Shown here piece after piece: positions 8,524 to 16,584 of a DNA stretch of 45,632 nt. Location: positions 1-45,632 of the forward strand of contig JAHELU010000005.1 in NCBI GenBank assembly GCA_024644005.1. The letters are read 5' to 3'. The DNA comes from Acidimicrobiales bacterium. Its GTDB lineage: Bacteria > Actinomycetota > Acidimicrobiia > Acidimicrobiales > SZUA-35. Position 1 is the first letter of the stretch. Each line of letters starts with the position of its first letter. Below the pieces are notes generated by a model. The model saw nothing but the letters and a program-made list of their open reading frames with translations. It had not been told where the DNA came from and ran no database searches. The position numbers were made by a program, and so were the translations under genes.

Positions 8524-9287
8524 CCGAGGCCCAGAATCCGCTCACGCCCATCACGGTCAGGCTGGACCGCTTCACGATCGACCTGCCGACGCCTGCCAGG
8601 GCGCTCGCCATCGGAGCCCATCCCGACGACATCGACTTCGGCTGCGGGGCGACGCTGGCCAAGTGGGCAGCCGAAGGCTGCGAGGTGAGCCTGCTGGTCT
8701 GCACCGACGGCTCGAAGGGCACCTGGGATCCCGGGGCGGACGACACCGACCTCATCGCCGCCCGCCAGGACGAGCAACGGGCCGCGGCCGCCGCGCTGGG
8801 GGCCTCCGGCGAGGTCGGCTTCCTCGGCTGGACCGACGGCGAGTTGCAGTCGGGCCTGGAGCAGCGGGCCCAGGTCGCCCTGTGGATTCGCCGAACGAGA
8901 CCGGTGGTCGTGCTCGGCCACGACCCATGGAAGCGGCACCGGCTCCACCCGGATCATCGCCACGCCGGCTGGCTCACCACCGACGGCGTCGTGGCGGCAC
9001 GAGACCCCAAGTTCTTCGCCGATCAGCCGGTCCCCCACCATCGACCGGACCGGCTGTTGCTGTTCGAGGCCGACGAGCCGGACCACGCAGAGAACGTCAC
9101 CGGCTTCGGTGAGAGCAAGTACCGGGCCCTGCTGGCCCACCGCAGCCAGTTCGAGTCGACGATGGACGCCGGCAACGATCCCACCCTGACCCGGTTCCGG
9201 GAGCGGGTCGAAGGCAGGCTGGCGGCAGCCGGTCGTGCCGCCGGCGTCGACCACGCCGAGGTGTTCAAGCTGATCGACGACCTGTGA
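8520..9287 (+). CDS. PIG-L / LmbE family deacetylase
   Basis: Zinc-dependent de-N-acetylase fold, 255 residues. The zinc motif GAHPDDIDFGCGATLAKW (about residues 32-49) and the second histidine motif HRLHPDHRHAG (about 141-151) are both intact, so it should be active. Family members act on GlcNAc-inositol compounds (mycothiol pathway) or small N-acyl sugars; the sequence alone does not say which, although a mycothiol or bacillithiol-type role is a fair inference in an actinobacterium. ATG 8520 overlaps the cofC stop by four bases. Confidence 0.9.
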   Translation: MTEAQNPLTPITVRLDRFTIDLPTPARALAIGAHPDDIDFGCGATLAKWAAEGCEVSLLVCTDGSKGTWDPGADDTDLIAARQDEQRAAAAALGASGEVGFLGWTDGELQSGLEQRAQVALWIRRTRPVVVLGHDPWKRHRLHPDHRHAGWLTTDGVVAARDPKFFADQPVPHHRPDRLLLFEADEPDHAENVTGFGESKYRALLAHRSQFESTMDAGNDPTLTRFRERVEGRLAAAGRAAGVDHAEVFKLIDDL

Positions 9288-9967
9288 CCGGACCGGAGCC
9301 GGTGGTGGGCGTCGACGGCTGCCGGGACGGCTGGGTGGCGGTCGAGTGGTCCGGTTGCCGGCTCTCGGCCGAGCTGGTGGCCACGCTCGATCGGTTGGTG
9401 GCCCGGCTGCGGGCCGGTGAGCTGGCGGCGCTGGCCATCGACATGCCGATCGGCCTCCTCGACGATCGTCCCCGTACCTGCGACATCGAGGCCAGGAAAC
9501 TGCTCGGGCCCCGGCGGTCCTCGGTGTTCCCGGCCCCCGTCAGGGCCACGCTGCCGGCACGCGACTACGACGAGGCCTGCCGGCTGTCCCGGGAGGCGTC
9601 GGGAAGGGCGATGTCGAAGCAGGCGTTCAACCTGCTGGGGAAGATCCGCCAACTCGACCGGCTGGTCGAACCGGCTGATCAGCACCGGCTGGTCGAGGCC
9701 CACCCCGAGTGCGCCTTCCTGCGGCTGGCCGGCCGGCCGCCGGCAGAGGCGAAGCGGAGCGGCCCCGGCCGAGCGATGCGGCGCCGGCTGCTCGGCTCGA
9801 CCGATCCCGCATTCGAGCGGCTGCTGGCAACGTCGGACCTGCCTCCACTCGACCTCGCCGACGCCGCAGTGCTGGCCATCACCGCCCGCCATGTGGCGGC
9901 CGGCAGCGAGCTCCGCCTGGGCTCGGACGTCGATCGAACCGGACTGCGGGCCGAGATCGTCTACTGA
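9284..9967 (+). CDS. DUF429 family protein
   Basis: 227 residues, starting at GTG 9284 which overlaps the stop of the preceding deacetylase. GVDGCRDGWVAVEW at the N-terminus and LAIDMPIGLLDDRPRTCDIEARKLLG are the DUF429 hallmarks, with RRSSVFPAPVR and FNLLGKIRQLDRL further on; the C-terminal DLADAAVLAITAR places an Asp in the expected RNase H-like acidic set. The family is predicted to have an RNase H-like nuclease fold but no function is proven. Coupled to cofC and the deacetylase, so co-expression is nearly certain. Confidence 0.85.
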   Translation: MTGPEPVVGVDGCRDGWVAVEWSGCRLSAELVATLDRLVARLRAGELAALAIDMPIGLLDDRPRTCDIEARKLLGPRRSSVFPAPVRATLPARDYDEACRLSREASGRAMSKQAFNLLGKIRQLDRLVEPADQHRLVEAHPECAFLRLAGRPPAEAKRSGPGRAMRRRLLGSTDPAFERLLATSDLPPLDLADAAVLAITARHVAAGSELRLGSDVDRTGLRAEIVY

Positions 9968-10040
9968 CGGGCTCGACACGCGGCGCCCGAGGACGGCGGG
10001 AGCGGTGCGCAAAGAACTCGAATTCACACCTCCGCTGTTC

Positions 10041-10046
10041 CATACT
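10041..10046 (+). promoter_or_regulatory. -10 box for the YkvA-like gene
   Basis: CATACT, six bases before ATG 10053; same hexamer and spacing as at 3006-3011. Confidence 0.45.
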
Positions 10047-10052
10047 GGGTCG

Positions 10053-10460
10053 ATGCACGACGGCGGAGAACCGACGATCGACGTGGAGGATCTCCTGAGG
10101 CCGGACGAGCAGCGCCGGTTTCGTCGGCTCTGCCTCGCCACCGAGGCCGAGGAGCTGGCCCAGCTGTCCGAGGTCATCGATCTCCACCTCTCCCACATCA
10201 TGCGCAACGCGGGGCCGGTGACCGACGTCGAGACGGCCGAGCTGATCGCCAGGTCGCTGACAGCGCTGGTCGGCAGCGGCATCGACTTCGACGGCGATGC
10301 TCGCGCCCAGATCAGGGGAGCCGTGGAGTACTTCCTGCTGACGGACGACGCATCCGGCGACCTGGACGACGTACTGGGCTTCGACGACGACGCTCGGGTC
10401 CTGAACACGGTGCTCAGCCGTATCGGACGGCCCGAGCTCGCCGTCGATCTCCCGGCCTGA
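10053..10460 (+). CDS. Hypothetical protein, weakly YkvA/DUF1232-like
   Basis: 135 residues, acidic (many Asp and Glu), no signal peptide or membrane segment. The C-terminal part AVEYFLLTDDASGDLDDVLG followed by FDDDARVLNTVLSRIG has the spacing of the YkvA (DUF1232) motif, in which a hydrophobic helix, a D-P turn and a D-D helix follow one another, but here without strong hydrophobicity. That is a resemblance seen by eye, not a firm assignment. Probably leaderless from CATACT at 10041, and it may be co-transcribed with the NUDIX gene 32 bases downstream. Confidence 0.7.
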   Translation: MHDGGEPTIDVEDLLRPDEQRRFRRLCLATEAEELAQLSEVIDLHLSHIMRNAGPVTDVETAELIARSLTALVGSGIDFDGDARAQIRGAVEYFLLTDDASGDLDDVLGFDDDARVLNTVLSRIGRPELAVDLPA

Positions 10461-10492
10461 GCGGTCCCCGGTCGGCTCTCGACACGGTCGCG

Positions 10493-10951
10493 ATGATCGA
10501 GAGCGCCGGACTCGTCCTCCACCGCCCCGGCACCGATGGCCCGGAGATCCTGCTCGTCCACCCCGGCGGTCCGTTCTGGGCCAAGAAGGACCTCCACGCC
10601 TGGTCGATCCCGAAAGGCGAGTTCGACCCGGCGACCGAGGACGCCGAGCTGGCTGCGGTGCGGGAGTTCGAAGAGGAGCTCGGCCATCCGGCCCCGGCGG
10701 GACCGAGGATCGCGCTGGCGCCGTTCCGGGCCGGGCGCAAGGTCATCCGGGCCTGGCTCGTCCACGGCGACCTCGATCCGACCACGATCACCAGCAACCA
10801 CTTCGAGATGGAGTGGCCCCCGAAGTCAGGCCGCCAGGCCTCGTTCCCCGAGGTCGATCGAGCGGCCTGGTTCACCCTGGATCAGGCCAGATCGAAGCTC
10901 CACAAGGGCCAGGTGCCGCTCTGCGACCTCGTGGCGTCAGCGCTGGCCTGA
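10493..10951 (+). CDS. NUDIX hydrolase (COG4119-like)
   Basis: 152 residues. The NUDIX box spans residues 43-65 (GEFDPATEDAEL then AAVREFEEELG) and has one residue more than the classical G-x5-E-x7-REUxEExGU spacing; the preceding GGPFWAKKDLHAWSIPKGE matches the predicted NTP pyrophosphohydrolase subgroup COG4119, as I recall it, which shares this feature. The catalytic REFEEELG core is intact. Substrate unknown, probably a nucleoside diphosphate linked compound. Start is the only ATG near the previous stop; no strong ribosome site is seen. Confidence 0.88.
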   Translation: MIESAGLVLHRPGTDGPEILLVHPGGPFWAKKDLHAWSIPKGEFDPATEDAELAAVREFEEELGHPAPAGPRIALAPFRAGRKVIRAWLVHGDLDPTTITSNHFEMEWPPKSGRQASFPEVDRAAWFTLDQARSKLHKGQVPLCDLVASALA

Positions 10952-10986
10952 ACCGGCCGGTCCGGCCTGAGCGCTGCGGAACGGTC

Positions 10987-11076
10987 CACCACTCGGAGTG
11001 GTGACCACACTACATTCCCTCCTGCGGAGTCGAACGGGCCGGATTCCCGGCCCGCCGGACGCCAGGTCGCCTGGCG
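10987..11076 (+). promoter_or_regulatory. Three hairpins in the leader of the exonuclease-like gene
   Basis: Three perfect 7-bp stems occur in 90 bases: 10987-11003 (CACCACT, loop CGG, AGTGGTG), 11036-11053 (GGGCCGG, loop ATTC, CCGGCCC) and 11060-11076 (CGCCAGG, loop TCG, CCTGGCG). The first may terminate the NUDIX transcript. A possible -10 box TACATT at 11011 would put the other two in the 5' leader, just before GGAGG at 11081. Confidence 0.4.
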
Positions 11077-11097
11077 CTGTGGAGGTATGGGTAACAC

Positions 11098-11802
11098 GTG
11101 CTTGTCAGACCACCTATCTACGGGCTGGACATTGTCGTCGACACCGATTCGCTGCCCGACGAGCCAACCAGCGGCGACGTCTATGTCGTCGATCCGTACA
11201 ACAGCACCATCGTCGCCGCCGGGCTGAGCACCATCGACGGCGACGAGTTCTACGACGGGGACGAGCGCCGCATCCTGTCGGTTCTCGACCAGCGGTTCGC
11301 CGTCCTCGACCCGGGCATCATCAGCACGTGGAACGGCTCGATCCTCGATCTGCCCTTGCTGCGGGCCAGGGCCCGGGCGCTGAAGATAGGTCTGGGACTG
11401 CGGATCCGACCGGATCATCGACGGGAACCACGATCGGCCAGGTCCGGCACCGGCCGCCCGACGGTCCAGGTGGGCCATCCGAGACCAGGTACCAACAGGG
11501 CGGTGCGCGGCGCCTGGCACCGGCAGCGACATCTCGATCTCAGGTGGGTCTACGGGGCGGCCGCATCGGCAGACGAGCTCCGGTCACCGGACCCCCGCAG
11601 GGGCGCACACCTGGCTCGCTCGCTGGCCGAGCGCCGGTGGACCAGGGCCCGCCGGCACCTCGACCGCATCCCGCCTCCGACAAGGATGACCAGCTTCACC
11701 TGGGCCTGCCTGTCACCGGAGTCGGAGACCGGTCCGACGATGACCATCCCCTCCTCGGCGAGGGCCCGCCACCCGTCCAACGGCCCGATCATGACGCACT
11801 GA
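11098..11802 (+). CDS. Degenerate DnaQ-like 3'-5' exonuclease domain protein
   Basis: 234 residues from GTG 11098, with GGAGG 12 bases upstream. IISTWNGSILDLPLLRARA (motif II, Asp kept), WHRQRHLDLRWVYG and HLARSLAERRW recall the PolB-type 3'-5' exonuclease family. Motif I reads YGLDIVVDT, where active enzymes have D-x-E, so the Glu is Val; motif III has Gly or Ala where the last Asp is expected, and the middle between VYG and LARSLAERRW looks shortened. The last 45 residues are Pro/Ser/Thr-rich and unlike an enzyme. It is either a decaying gene or a non-catalytic derivative. Motif comparison is from memory. Confidence 0.55.
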   Translation: MLVRPPIYGLDIVVDTDSLPDEPTSGDVYVVDPYNSTIVAAGLSTIDGDEFYDGDERRILSVLDQRFAVLDPGIISTWNGSILDLPLLRARARALKIGLGLRIRPDHRREPRSARSGTGRPTVQVGHPRPGTNRAVRGAWHRQRHLDLRWVYGAAASADELRSPDPRRGAHLARSLAERRWTRARRHLDRIPPPTRMTSFTWACLSPESETGPTMTIPSSARARHPSNGPIMTH

Positions 11803-11860
11803 GGACGATCGCCGGCAGAGCGTTTCGGTCGGGCCTGGCCCTGACTACGATTTTCCGACG

Positions 11861-12295
11861 ATGGTTGTCGAGCTGGGCCCGTGCCAGGCGGAGGACGTGG
11901 TGCGATGGCTGAAGTTCGCCCGTCGAATCATCACCGAGCTCCGCTCGACCGCCGATTCCGAGCAGGTGCTCCCGCCAGACGTCGTCGAGCTGTGGTCGCA
12001 GACGCTCGACGACTGGAACGCCACGGCCATCGAGCTCGAGGCCTCCGGCGACCCCTTCCGGTGGTCGGTCGAGATGGAGCCCGAGGTGGCCGAGTACCTG
12101 CTCCACGGGCTCGATGTCGGCCTGCACTCGCCAACGGTCCTCGGTTGGATGACGCCCGCGGAGATCGAGGAGCAGCGGGCGTTCACGAGGCTGGTGGTCC
12201 GGGCATTCGTCGACGGCCTCGCCGCCGAGGGACGGAGCGGCCGGCACTACGTCGATCAGATCCTCACCTCGCTCGGCGACCTCCTGGAGGACTGA
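11861..12295 (+). CDS. Conserved hypothetical protein
   Basis: 144 residues, acidic, all-helical in appearance, with no signal peptide, membrane segment or motif that I recognise. Phrases such as VVRWLKFARRIITELRS, DVVELWSQTLDDWNATAIEL and HYVDQILTSLGDLLED suggest a compact helical bundle. TACGAT lies nine bases before ATG 11861, so the transcript would have almost no leader. Convergent with the amidohydrolase that ends 27 bases away. Confidence 0.7.
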   Translation: MVVELGPCQAEDVVRWLKFARRIITELRSTADSEQVLPPDVVELWSQTLDDWNATAIELEASGDPFRWSVEMEPEVAEYLLHGLDVGLHSPTVLGWMTPAEIEEQRAFTRLVVRAFVDGLAAEGRSGRHYVDQILTSLGDLLED

Positions 12296-12304
12296 GCAGC
12301 CGGT

Positions 12305-12316
12305 CCGGTGCACCGG
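12305..12316. terminator. Palindrome between convergent genes
   Basis: CCGGTGCACCGG is a perfect 12-base palindrome in the 27-base gap between two convergent stops. It could act as a short bidirectional terminator; there is no T run. Confidence 0.25.
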
Positions 12317-12322
12317 GGCGGG

Positions 12323-13936
12323 TCAGGTCCCGCTCCGCAGCGGTCGGCCGGCCATGACCGACCGGTCGATCACCGCATCGGCCATGGCGACATGCCCGCC
12401 GACGAGGACCCAGCGGATCCCGACCGATGGCGCAGCGGGCATCTCGACCGTGGCCCGATCGCCGATCGTCAACGGATCGAAGATGACGATGTCGGCGTCG
12501 GCTCCCCGCTGGAGCCGGCCCTTGCGGGCCATGGTCGGAATCATGCCCTCGACCCGCCTGGCCGGGAGGATGGTGATCTTGGCGAGCCCGGTCATGAGGT
12601 CGAGCACGCCGAACTCCCGAACGTAGCGCCCGATCGTCCTGGCGAACGTCCCGGCCCCCCGGGGGTGGTTGTTCAGGTCAGGGCCGGGGATCGAGTCGCT
12701 GGCCACCATGACCCACGACCGGGTCAGCGCCAGCCGGATGTCCTCTTCGGGTATCGAGCCGAGGGCCGCCACCAGCTTGTTGTCCCGCACCGCGGCGTCG
12801 AACGTCTCCGGCGAGAGGCGGGTGGCGGTACCGGCAACCTGCAGATCCGATTCCGACAGCCGGTACCGCTTCCGCCACCCGATGGAGAAGCGCGAGCTGC
12901 CGAGGAACGTCCCCCAGAAGTCGTAGGGGTACAGGCAGGCGCTGACGTCGGCACCACCGTCCCTGGCCCCCTCGATCATGGCCAGGGCCCGATCCATCAC
13001 GAACGTGCCGCCGGTGCTCGACAGGTGCTCGATGTGCACCGGGATCCCGGTACGGCTGGCGATGGCCAGCACCTCCTCGATCGCCTCGAGGCTGGTACCA
13101 GGCGGATCGGGGTCGCTGTGGCGAACGTGGAAGAAGCAGACGTGGCCGTACTCGGCGGCCACCGCCGCCAACCGCTCCATCTCGGCCGTCGTGGTACCGG
13201 GTGAGTACTCGGGAGAGAACGAGATCCCGGCGAAGCCCTGGTCGAGGCTCGACCTGGTCAAGCTCTCCAGCTCGGCCAGCTGCGGTTCGGTGAGCTGGTC
13301 CTCGACCCCGGCGCCGATGTCGAAGCCCCGCATGAAGTGGTGGTGGAACGCCCCCCCGTAGTGGACCGGTGTCCGGTCCTCGTATCGCCGGAAGAAGGCA
13401 TCCGCGTAGTTGTTCACGCCATGCATGGCCAGGTTGGTGGTCACCCCGTCGGCCAGCTTCAGCCAGGCCCCGAACGAGTTCGGCTCGTACGACAGCAGAT
13501 CCACGAAGCCCGGGGCGACGACCAGGCCGGTCGCGTCGATCGCCTGCCTGCCGGTCATGGTGGCCGGCGAGATCGCCGTGATCGTCCCACCGTCGGCGCC
13601 GAGGTTGACGATGCCGTCGAACCCGGAGTCGGGGTCGAGGAGTCGACCCCCGGTGACGACCACGTCGAACACGTGATCGGCCCCCGGTGGGGGCGGTGCA
13701 CCGGCCAGCGCCGGCGGGGAGCTCGGACCGGTTGGCGCAGTTGCCGGCGACGCGAGCGGGGACGGCATCGATGGAGCTGCGGTCGGGGCGGACGGGTACC
13801 CGTCGGTGGCCATCCGGCCACGGCGGGGAGCGACGTCGATGCGGCGGAGCGCAGCCAGGTTCACCGCTCCGCCCCCGAGGGCCAGGAGCAGCCTGCGCCT
13901 GTCCTGCGACAACGGCTGATCGGGGTGGGTACCCAT
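12323..13936 (-). CDS. Exported amidohydrolase of the D-aminoacylase family, HxH motif lost
   Basis: 537 residues. The N-terminus has a Tat-like signal (QDRRRLLLALGGGAVNLAAL, residues 11-30), then a Pro/Ala/Ser linker to about 86, then the N-acyl-D-amino-acid deacylase fold. Where active amidohydrolases read PGFVDLHTHYD, this protein reads PGFVDLLSYEP (142-152), so both first-strand metal histidines are missing. Later ligands appear present: FHVRHSDPDPPG, HIEHLSSTGG and VMVASDSIPG. Single-zinc D-aminoacylases rely mainly on later ligands, so activity is not excluded. ATG 13936 follows TACGGT by ten bases. Divergent from purK. Confidence 0.85.
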   Translation of the reverse strand: MGTHPDQPLSQDRRRLLLALGGGAVNLAALRRIDVAPRRGRMATDGYPSAPTAAPSMPSPLASPATAPTGPSSPPALAGAPPPPGADHVFDVVVTGGRLLDPDSGFDGIVNLGADGGTITAISPATMTGRQAIDATGLVVAPGFVDLLSYEPNSFGAWLKLADGVTTNLAMHGVNNYADAFFRRYEDRTPVHYGGAFHHHFMRGFDIGAGVEDQLTEPQLAELESLTRSSLDQGFAGISFSPEYSPGTTTAEMERLAAVAAEYGHVCFFHVRHSDPDPPGTSLEAIEEVLAIASRTGIPVHIEHLSSTGGTFVMDRALAMIEGARDGGADVSACLYPYDFWGTFLGSSRFSIGWRKRYRLSESDLQVAGTATRLSPETFDAAVRDNKLVAALGSIPEEDIRLALTRSWVMVASDSIPGPDLNNHPRGAGTFARTIGRYVREFGVLDLMTGLAKITILPARRVEGMIPTMARKGRLQRGADADIVIFDPLTIGDRATVEMPAAPSVGIRWVLVGGHVAMADAVIDRSVMAGRPLRSGT

Positions 13937-14067
13937 GCCGGGTTCGACCGTAGCCGTCTGCCGGCGGTGACTCGGTGACCCTCGAACCCGCGGCCGGCCG
14001 ATCCACCGCCCCCCTGTCCGTCGCCGGTTTTGGCGGCGGCGTCGATGGTCCAACGGCCGGACAGGAG

Positions 14068-14073
14068 TACTGT
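14068..14073 (+). promoter_or_regulatory. -10 box that sets the purK start
   Basis: TACTGT is followed by six bases and GTG 14080. The same spacing at other genes makes GTG 14080 preferable to TTG 14074, although AGGAG at 14063-14067 would favour the TTG. Confidence 0.5.
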
Positions 14074-14079
14074 TTGGAA

Positions 14080-15225
14080 GTGGCTGAAGACCTTCCTGCC
14101 CTCTACCGCCTCGGCATCGTCGGGGCCGGACAGATCGCCCGCATGACCCACCAGTCGGCGGTCAAGCTGGGCATCACCCCCCGGCTGTTCGCCGAGCGGA
14201 TCGACGACTCGGCGGCCCAAGCCGCTCCGGAGGCGGTGTTCATCCATCCGGATGCGCTGGCCAGCTTCGCCGCCGACTGCGAGGTGGTCACCGTCGAGCA
14301 CGAGCGGATCGACATCGGCCTCCTCCAGGCACTCGAGGAGAACGGCACGCTGCTCCGGCCCGGCACCAAGACCATCCGGGTGGCGTTCGACAAGATGCAC
14401 CAGCGCCGGGTGTTGCGGAACCGTGGCTATCAGGTCCCGGCATTCGCCGAGGTCAGGGGACCCGACGACGTGTTCGACTTCGCCAGCGCCCATGGGTTCC
14501 CGGTCGTGTTGAAGACGGTCCGGGCCGCGCAGCCGGGCGAGCTCGGCGTCTGGGTGGTCGAGGATCGCACGGAGGCGATGCGGGTCCTGGCGGAGCGGTC
14601 CCACCTCGATCTCATGGCCGAGGAGTACCAGTCGATCGTCAAGGAGATCGTGGTACTGGTGGTCCGTCGACCGGGTGGCCACGCTCGCTGCTATCCCATC
14701 GCCGAGATCACCAACCGGGACGGGGAAGCCAGGGAGATCCGGGCCCCGGCCGCCATCGGCCATCGACTGGCCACCGAGGCACGTCAGCTCGCGCTCGACC
14801 TCGCCAACCAGTTCGAGGCGGTCGGCGTGCTGGCGGTCGAGCTGTTCCTGACCACCGAAGGCCTCGTCGTCAACGAACTGGCGGCGAGACCCCACAACGC
14901 AGGCCACCTGACGATCGAGAGCTGCCCGACATCGCAGTTCGAGAACCACGTCAGGGCGGTGCTCGATCTGCCGCTCGGCCCCACCTGGCCGAGCGCTCCC
15001 GCCGCCGTGACCATCAATGTGATCGGGACGATCGACGGGTACGACCCGGCCCAGCACCTCCCGGAGGCACTGGCCGTCGAGGGGGCCCAGATCCACCTCT
15101 ACGGCAAGCTGCCGAAACCGGGCCGCAAGCTCGGCCACGTGACCGCCGTGGCCGACGACATGGACCAGGCGAGGGAGCTGGCCCGTCGGGCCGAGGCTGC
15201 GCTCCACGGTCGGCGGCCCCTGTAG
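14080..15225 (+). CDS. purK: 5-(carboxyamino)imidazole ribonucleotide synthase
   Basis: ATP-grasp enzyme of purine synthesis that carboxylates AIR with bicarbonate and ATP; 381 residues. The N-terminal Rossmann strand YRLGIVGAGQIARMTHQSA, EVVTVEHERID, RVAFDKMHQRRVLRNRG, the ATP-grasp core HGFPVVLKTVRAAQPG and the metal-binding region ELAARPHNAGHLTIESC are all recognisable. GFPVVLKTVRAAQPGELGVW differs slightly from the usual GYDGKGQ, with the Gly-rich loop less canonical. The partner gene purE is not adjacent. Divergent from the amidohydrolase, convergent with the next gene. Confidence 0.92.
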   Translation: MAEDLPALYRLGIVGAGQIARMTHQSAVKLGITPRLFAERIDDSAAQAAPEAVFIHPDALASFAADCEVVTVEHERIDIGLLQALEENGTLLRPGTKTIRVAFDKMHQRRVLRNRGYQVPAFAEVRGPDDVFDFASAHGFPVVLKTVRAAQPGELGVWVVEDRTEAMRVLAERSHLDLMAEEYQSIVKEIVVLVVRRPGGHARCYPIAEITNRDGEAREIRAPAAIGHRLATEARQLALDLANQFEAVGVLAVELFLTTEGLVVNELAARPHNAGHLTIESCPTSQFENHVRAVLDLPLGPTWPSAPAAVTINVIGTIDGYDPAQHLPEALAVEGAQIHLYGKLPKPGRKLGHVTAVADDMDQARELARRAEAALHGRRPL

Positions 15226-15246
15226 GACGCCACGGCGAGCCGCCGG

Positions 15247-16431
15247 TCACGGCCCGAACAGGGCCAACGACACCGCATCGATGGTGCCGGCATCGACGTC
15301 GTAGAAGAGATCGACCGCGTACCAGGCGATGCAGGAGTCGATGGTTCCCTCCGCCGGCTGAATGGAGATCCGGAGCCGATCCTCGTAGCCCTGGGGAGGA
15401 TCGAGCGGATCGCCGACGCAGTGTGGATGGGGACCGAGCGTCACCTCCGTCTCCGGTCCCCTGGCGATCGTCGTCAACGGGTTGAACGGCCCCGAGAAGT
15501 CGGCGTAGTGGTCACGATCGATGGTCCATGCCGCCGGGTCCCGCAATTCGTCCTTCGGCACCAGGCGGTCGACGGCGTCGTGCAGGACGATGGCCACCTC
15601 GGCCGCCAGCGGGATCTCCTCGATCGCCATGGCCTCGCCGCCGGCGAAGCTCACGATGGCGTCCCGGAGGTAGCCGGCCTCGTCGACCGTCAGCGAGCCG
15701 ACCGGTCCGCCGCCCGAGTCGCCCGTGGTGGGGCTCCCGGCCCGGTTCTCGACCAACGCCAGCAGCTCGTCGGTGGTCGGGTCCTGCGGGTCGCCGGGCC
15801 CGGCCGCCGACTCGACCACCGCCACCGCCGGATCGCCCGGCTCGCAGGCCACGTACAGCCCCTCGACCCCCGGGTCCCAGGACCCGGCGCCGTCGATCGC
15901 AGGGGTGAGGAAGGCCACGAACCGGACCGCTCCGACGGACACCGGTCGACCGATCGGATCGACCTCGTCACCGCTCGGCCACCAGCTCGCCAGCTCGATG
16001 CGCTCGATCTCGTCGGTGGCGCCACCATCGACGGTCGCGACGTCGGCAACGGTCAGTTCCGTGACGGCCCTCGACTGATCGCCGTCGATGACCCGCCGCT
16101 GGATGCTCGTGATCGTCCCGGTTGCGATCACCGCCGCCCCGTCGGCGGCGGCCCGGTAGGAACCGGCCGGCTGGTAGTCGTAGGTCGGCAGACCGGAGCG
16201 GAGCAGCGCCACGGTCTCGTCGATGGCGCACGCAGGGTCCGGACCCGACCGCCCATCCAGCTCCGTGCCGGCGGCCGGCGCATCGCTCGGCGCCGTCCCG
16301 TCATCGCTGGCCACCCGCCAGCCGACCACGACGGCGACCGCCACCACGGCCAGGACCGCGATCGCCCAGCCAGCCCTGGCCGTCGACCGGCCACCGGTCG
16401 CGGGGCGGACATCGGAGGACTCTTCCCTCAT
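15247..16431 (-). CDS. Membrane-anchored secreted protein, unknown
   Basis: 394 residues. One uncleaved-looking transmembrane helix, WAIAVLAVVAVAVVVGWRVA (about 21-40), is followed by an Asp/Gly/Pro-rich linker and an extracytoplasmic region of about 330 residues containing at least four cysteines (for example DPACAIDE, VACEPGD, HPHCVGD, DSCIAW), which could form disulfides. The central part (VIATGTITSIQRRVIDGDQS then TELTVADVATVDG) looks beta-rich. I recognise no family. No obvious leaderless -10 box lies upstream of ATG 16431. Confidence 0.75.
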   Translation of the reverse strand: MREESSDVRPATGGRSTARAGWAIAVLAVVAVAVVVGWRVASDDGTAPSDAPAAGTELDGRSGPDPACAIDETVALLRSGLPTYDYQPAGSYRAAADGAAVIATGTITSIQRRVIDGDQSRAVTELTVADVATVDGGATDEIERIELASWWPSGDEVDPIGRPVSVGAVRFVAFLTPAIDGAGSWDPGVEGLYVACEPGDPAVAVVESAAGPGDPQDPTTDELLALVENRAGSPTTGDSGGGPVGSLTVDEAGYLRDAIVSFAGGEAMAIEEIPLAAEVAIVLHDAVDRLVPKDELRDPAAWTIDRDHYADFSGPFNPLTTIARGPETEVTLGPHPHCVGDPLDPPQGYEDRLRISIQPAEGTIDSCIAWYAVDLFYDVDAGTIDAVSLALFGP

Positions 16432-16571
16432 GCAGGAACCGACGCCGGAGCGAGGCGATCGGTTTACCGGGCCGTCGGGATTCCGAGAGACCGGCTCGAG
16501 GGCCCGATGACGGCTGGCGCGTCGACCCGACCGCCGATTCCGGGACCGTGTGGCCGATGACGCGGAGGGTT

Positions 16572-16577
16572 TACAGT
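16572..16577 (+). promoter_or_regulatory. -10 box for the upp-cdd-deoA operon
   Basis: TACAGT, seven bases before ATG 16585. The upp mRNA is therefore predicted to be leaderless, leaving no room for a PyrR-type attenuator. Confidence 0.5.
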
Positions 16578-16584
16578 CGTAGGG

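Noticed and set aside
11027-11035. tRNA T-arm-like motif (GTTCGACTC on the minus strand)
   Set aside because: The expected five-base stem around the T-loop does not pair (GCCCG with CCGCA) and no acceptor or anticodon stem can be built nearby.
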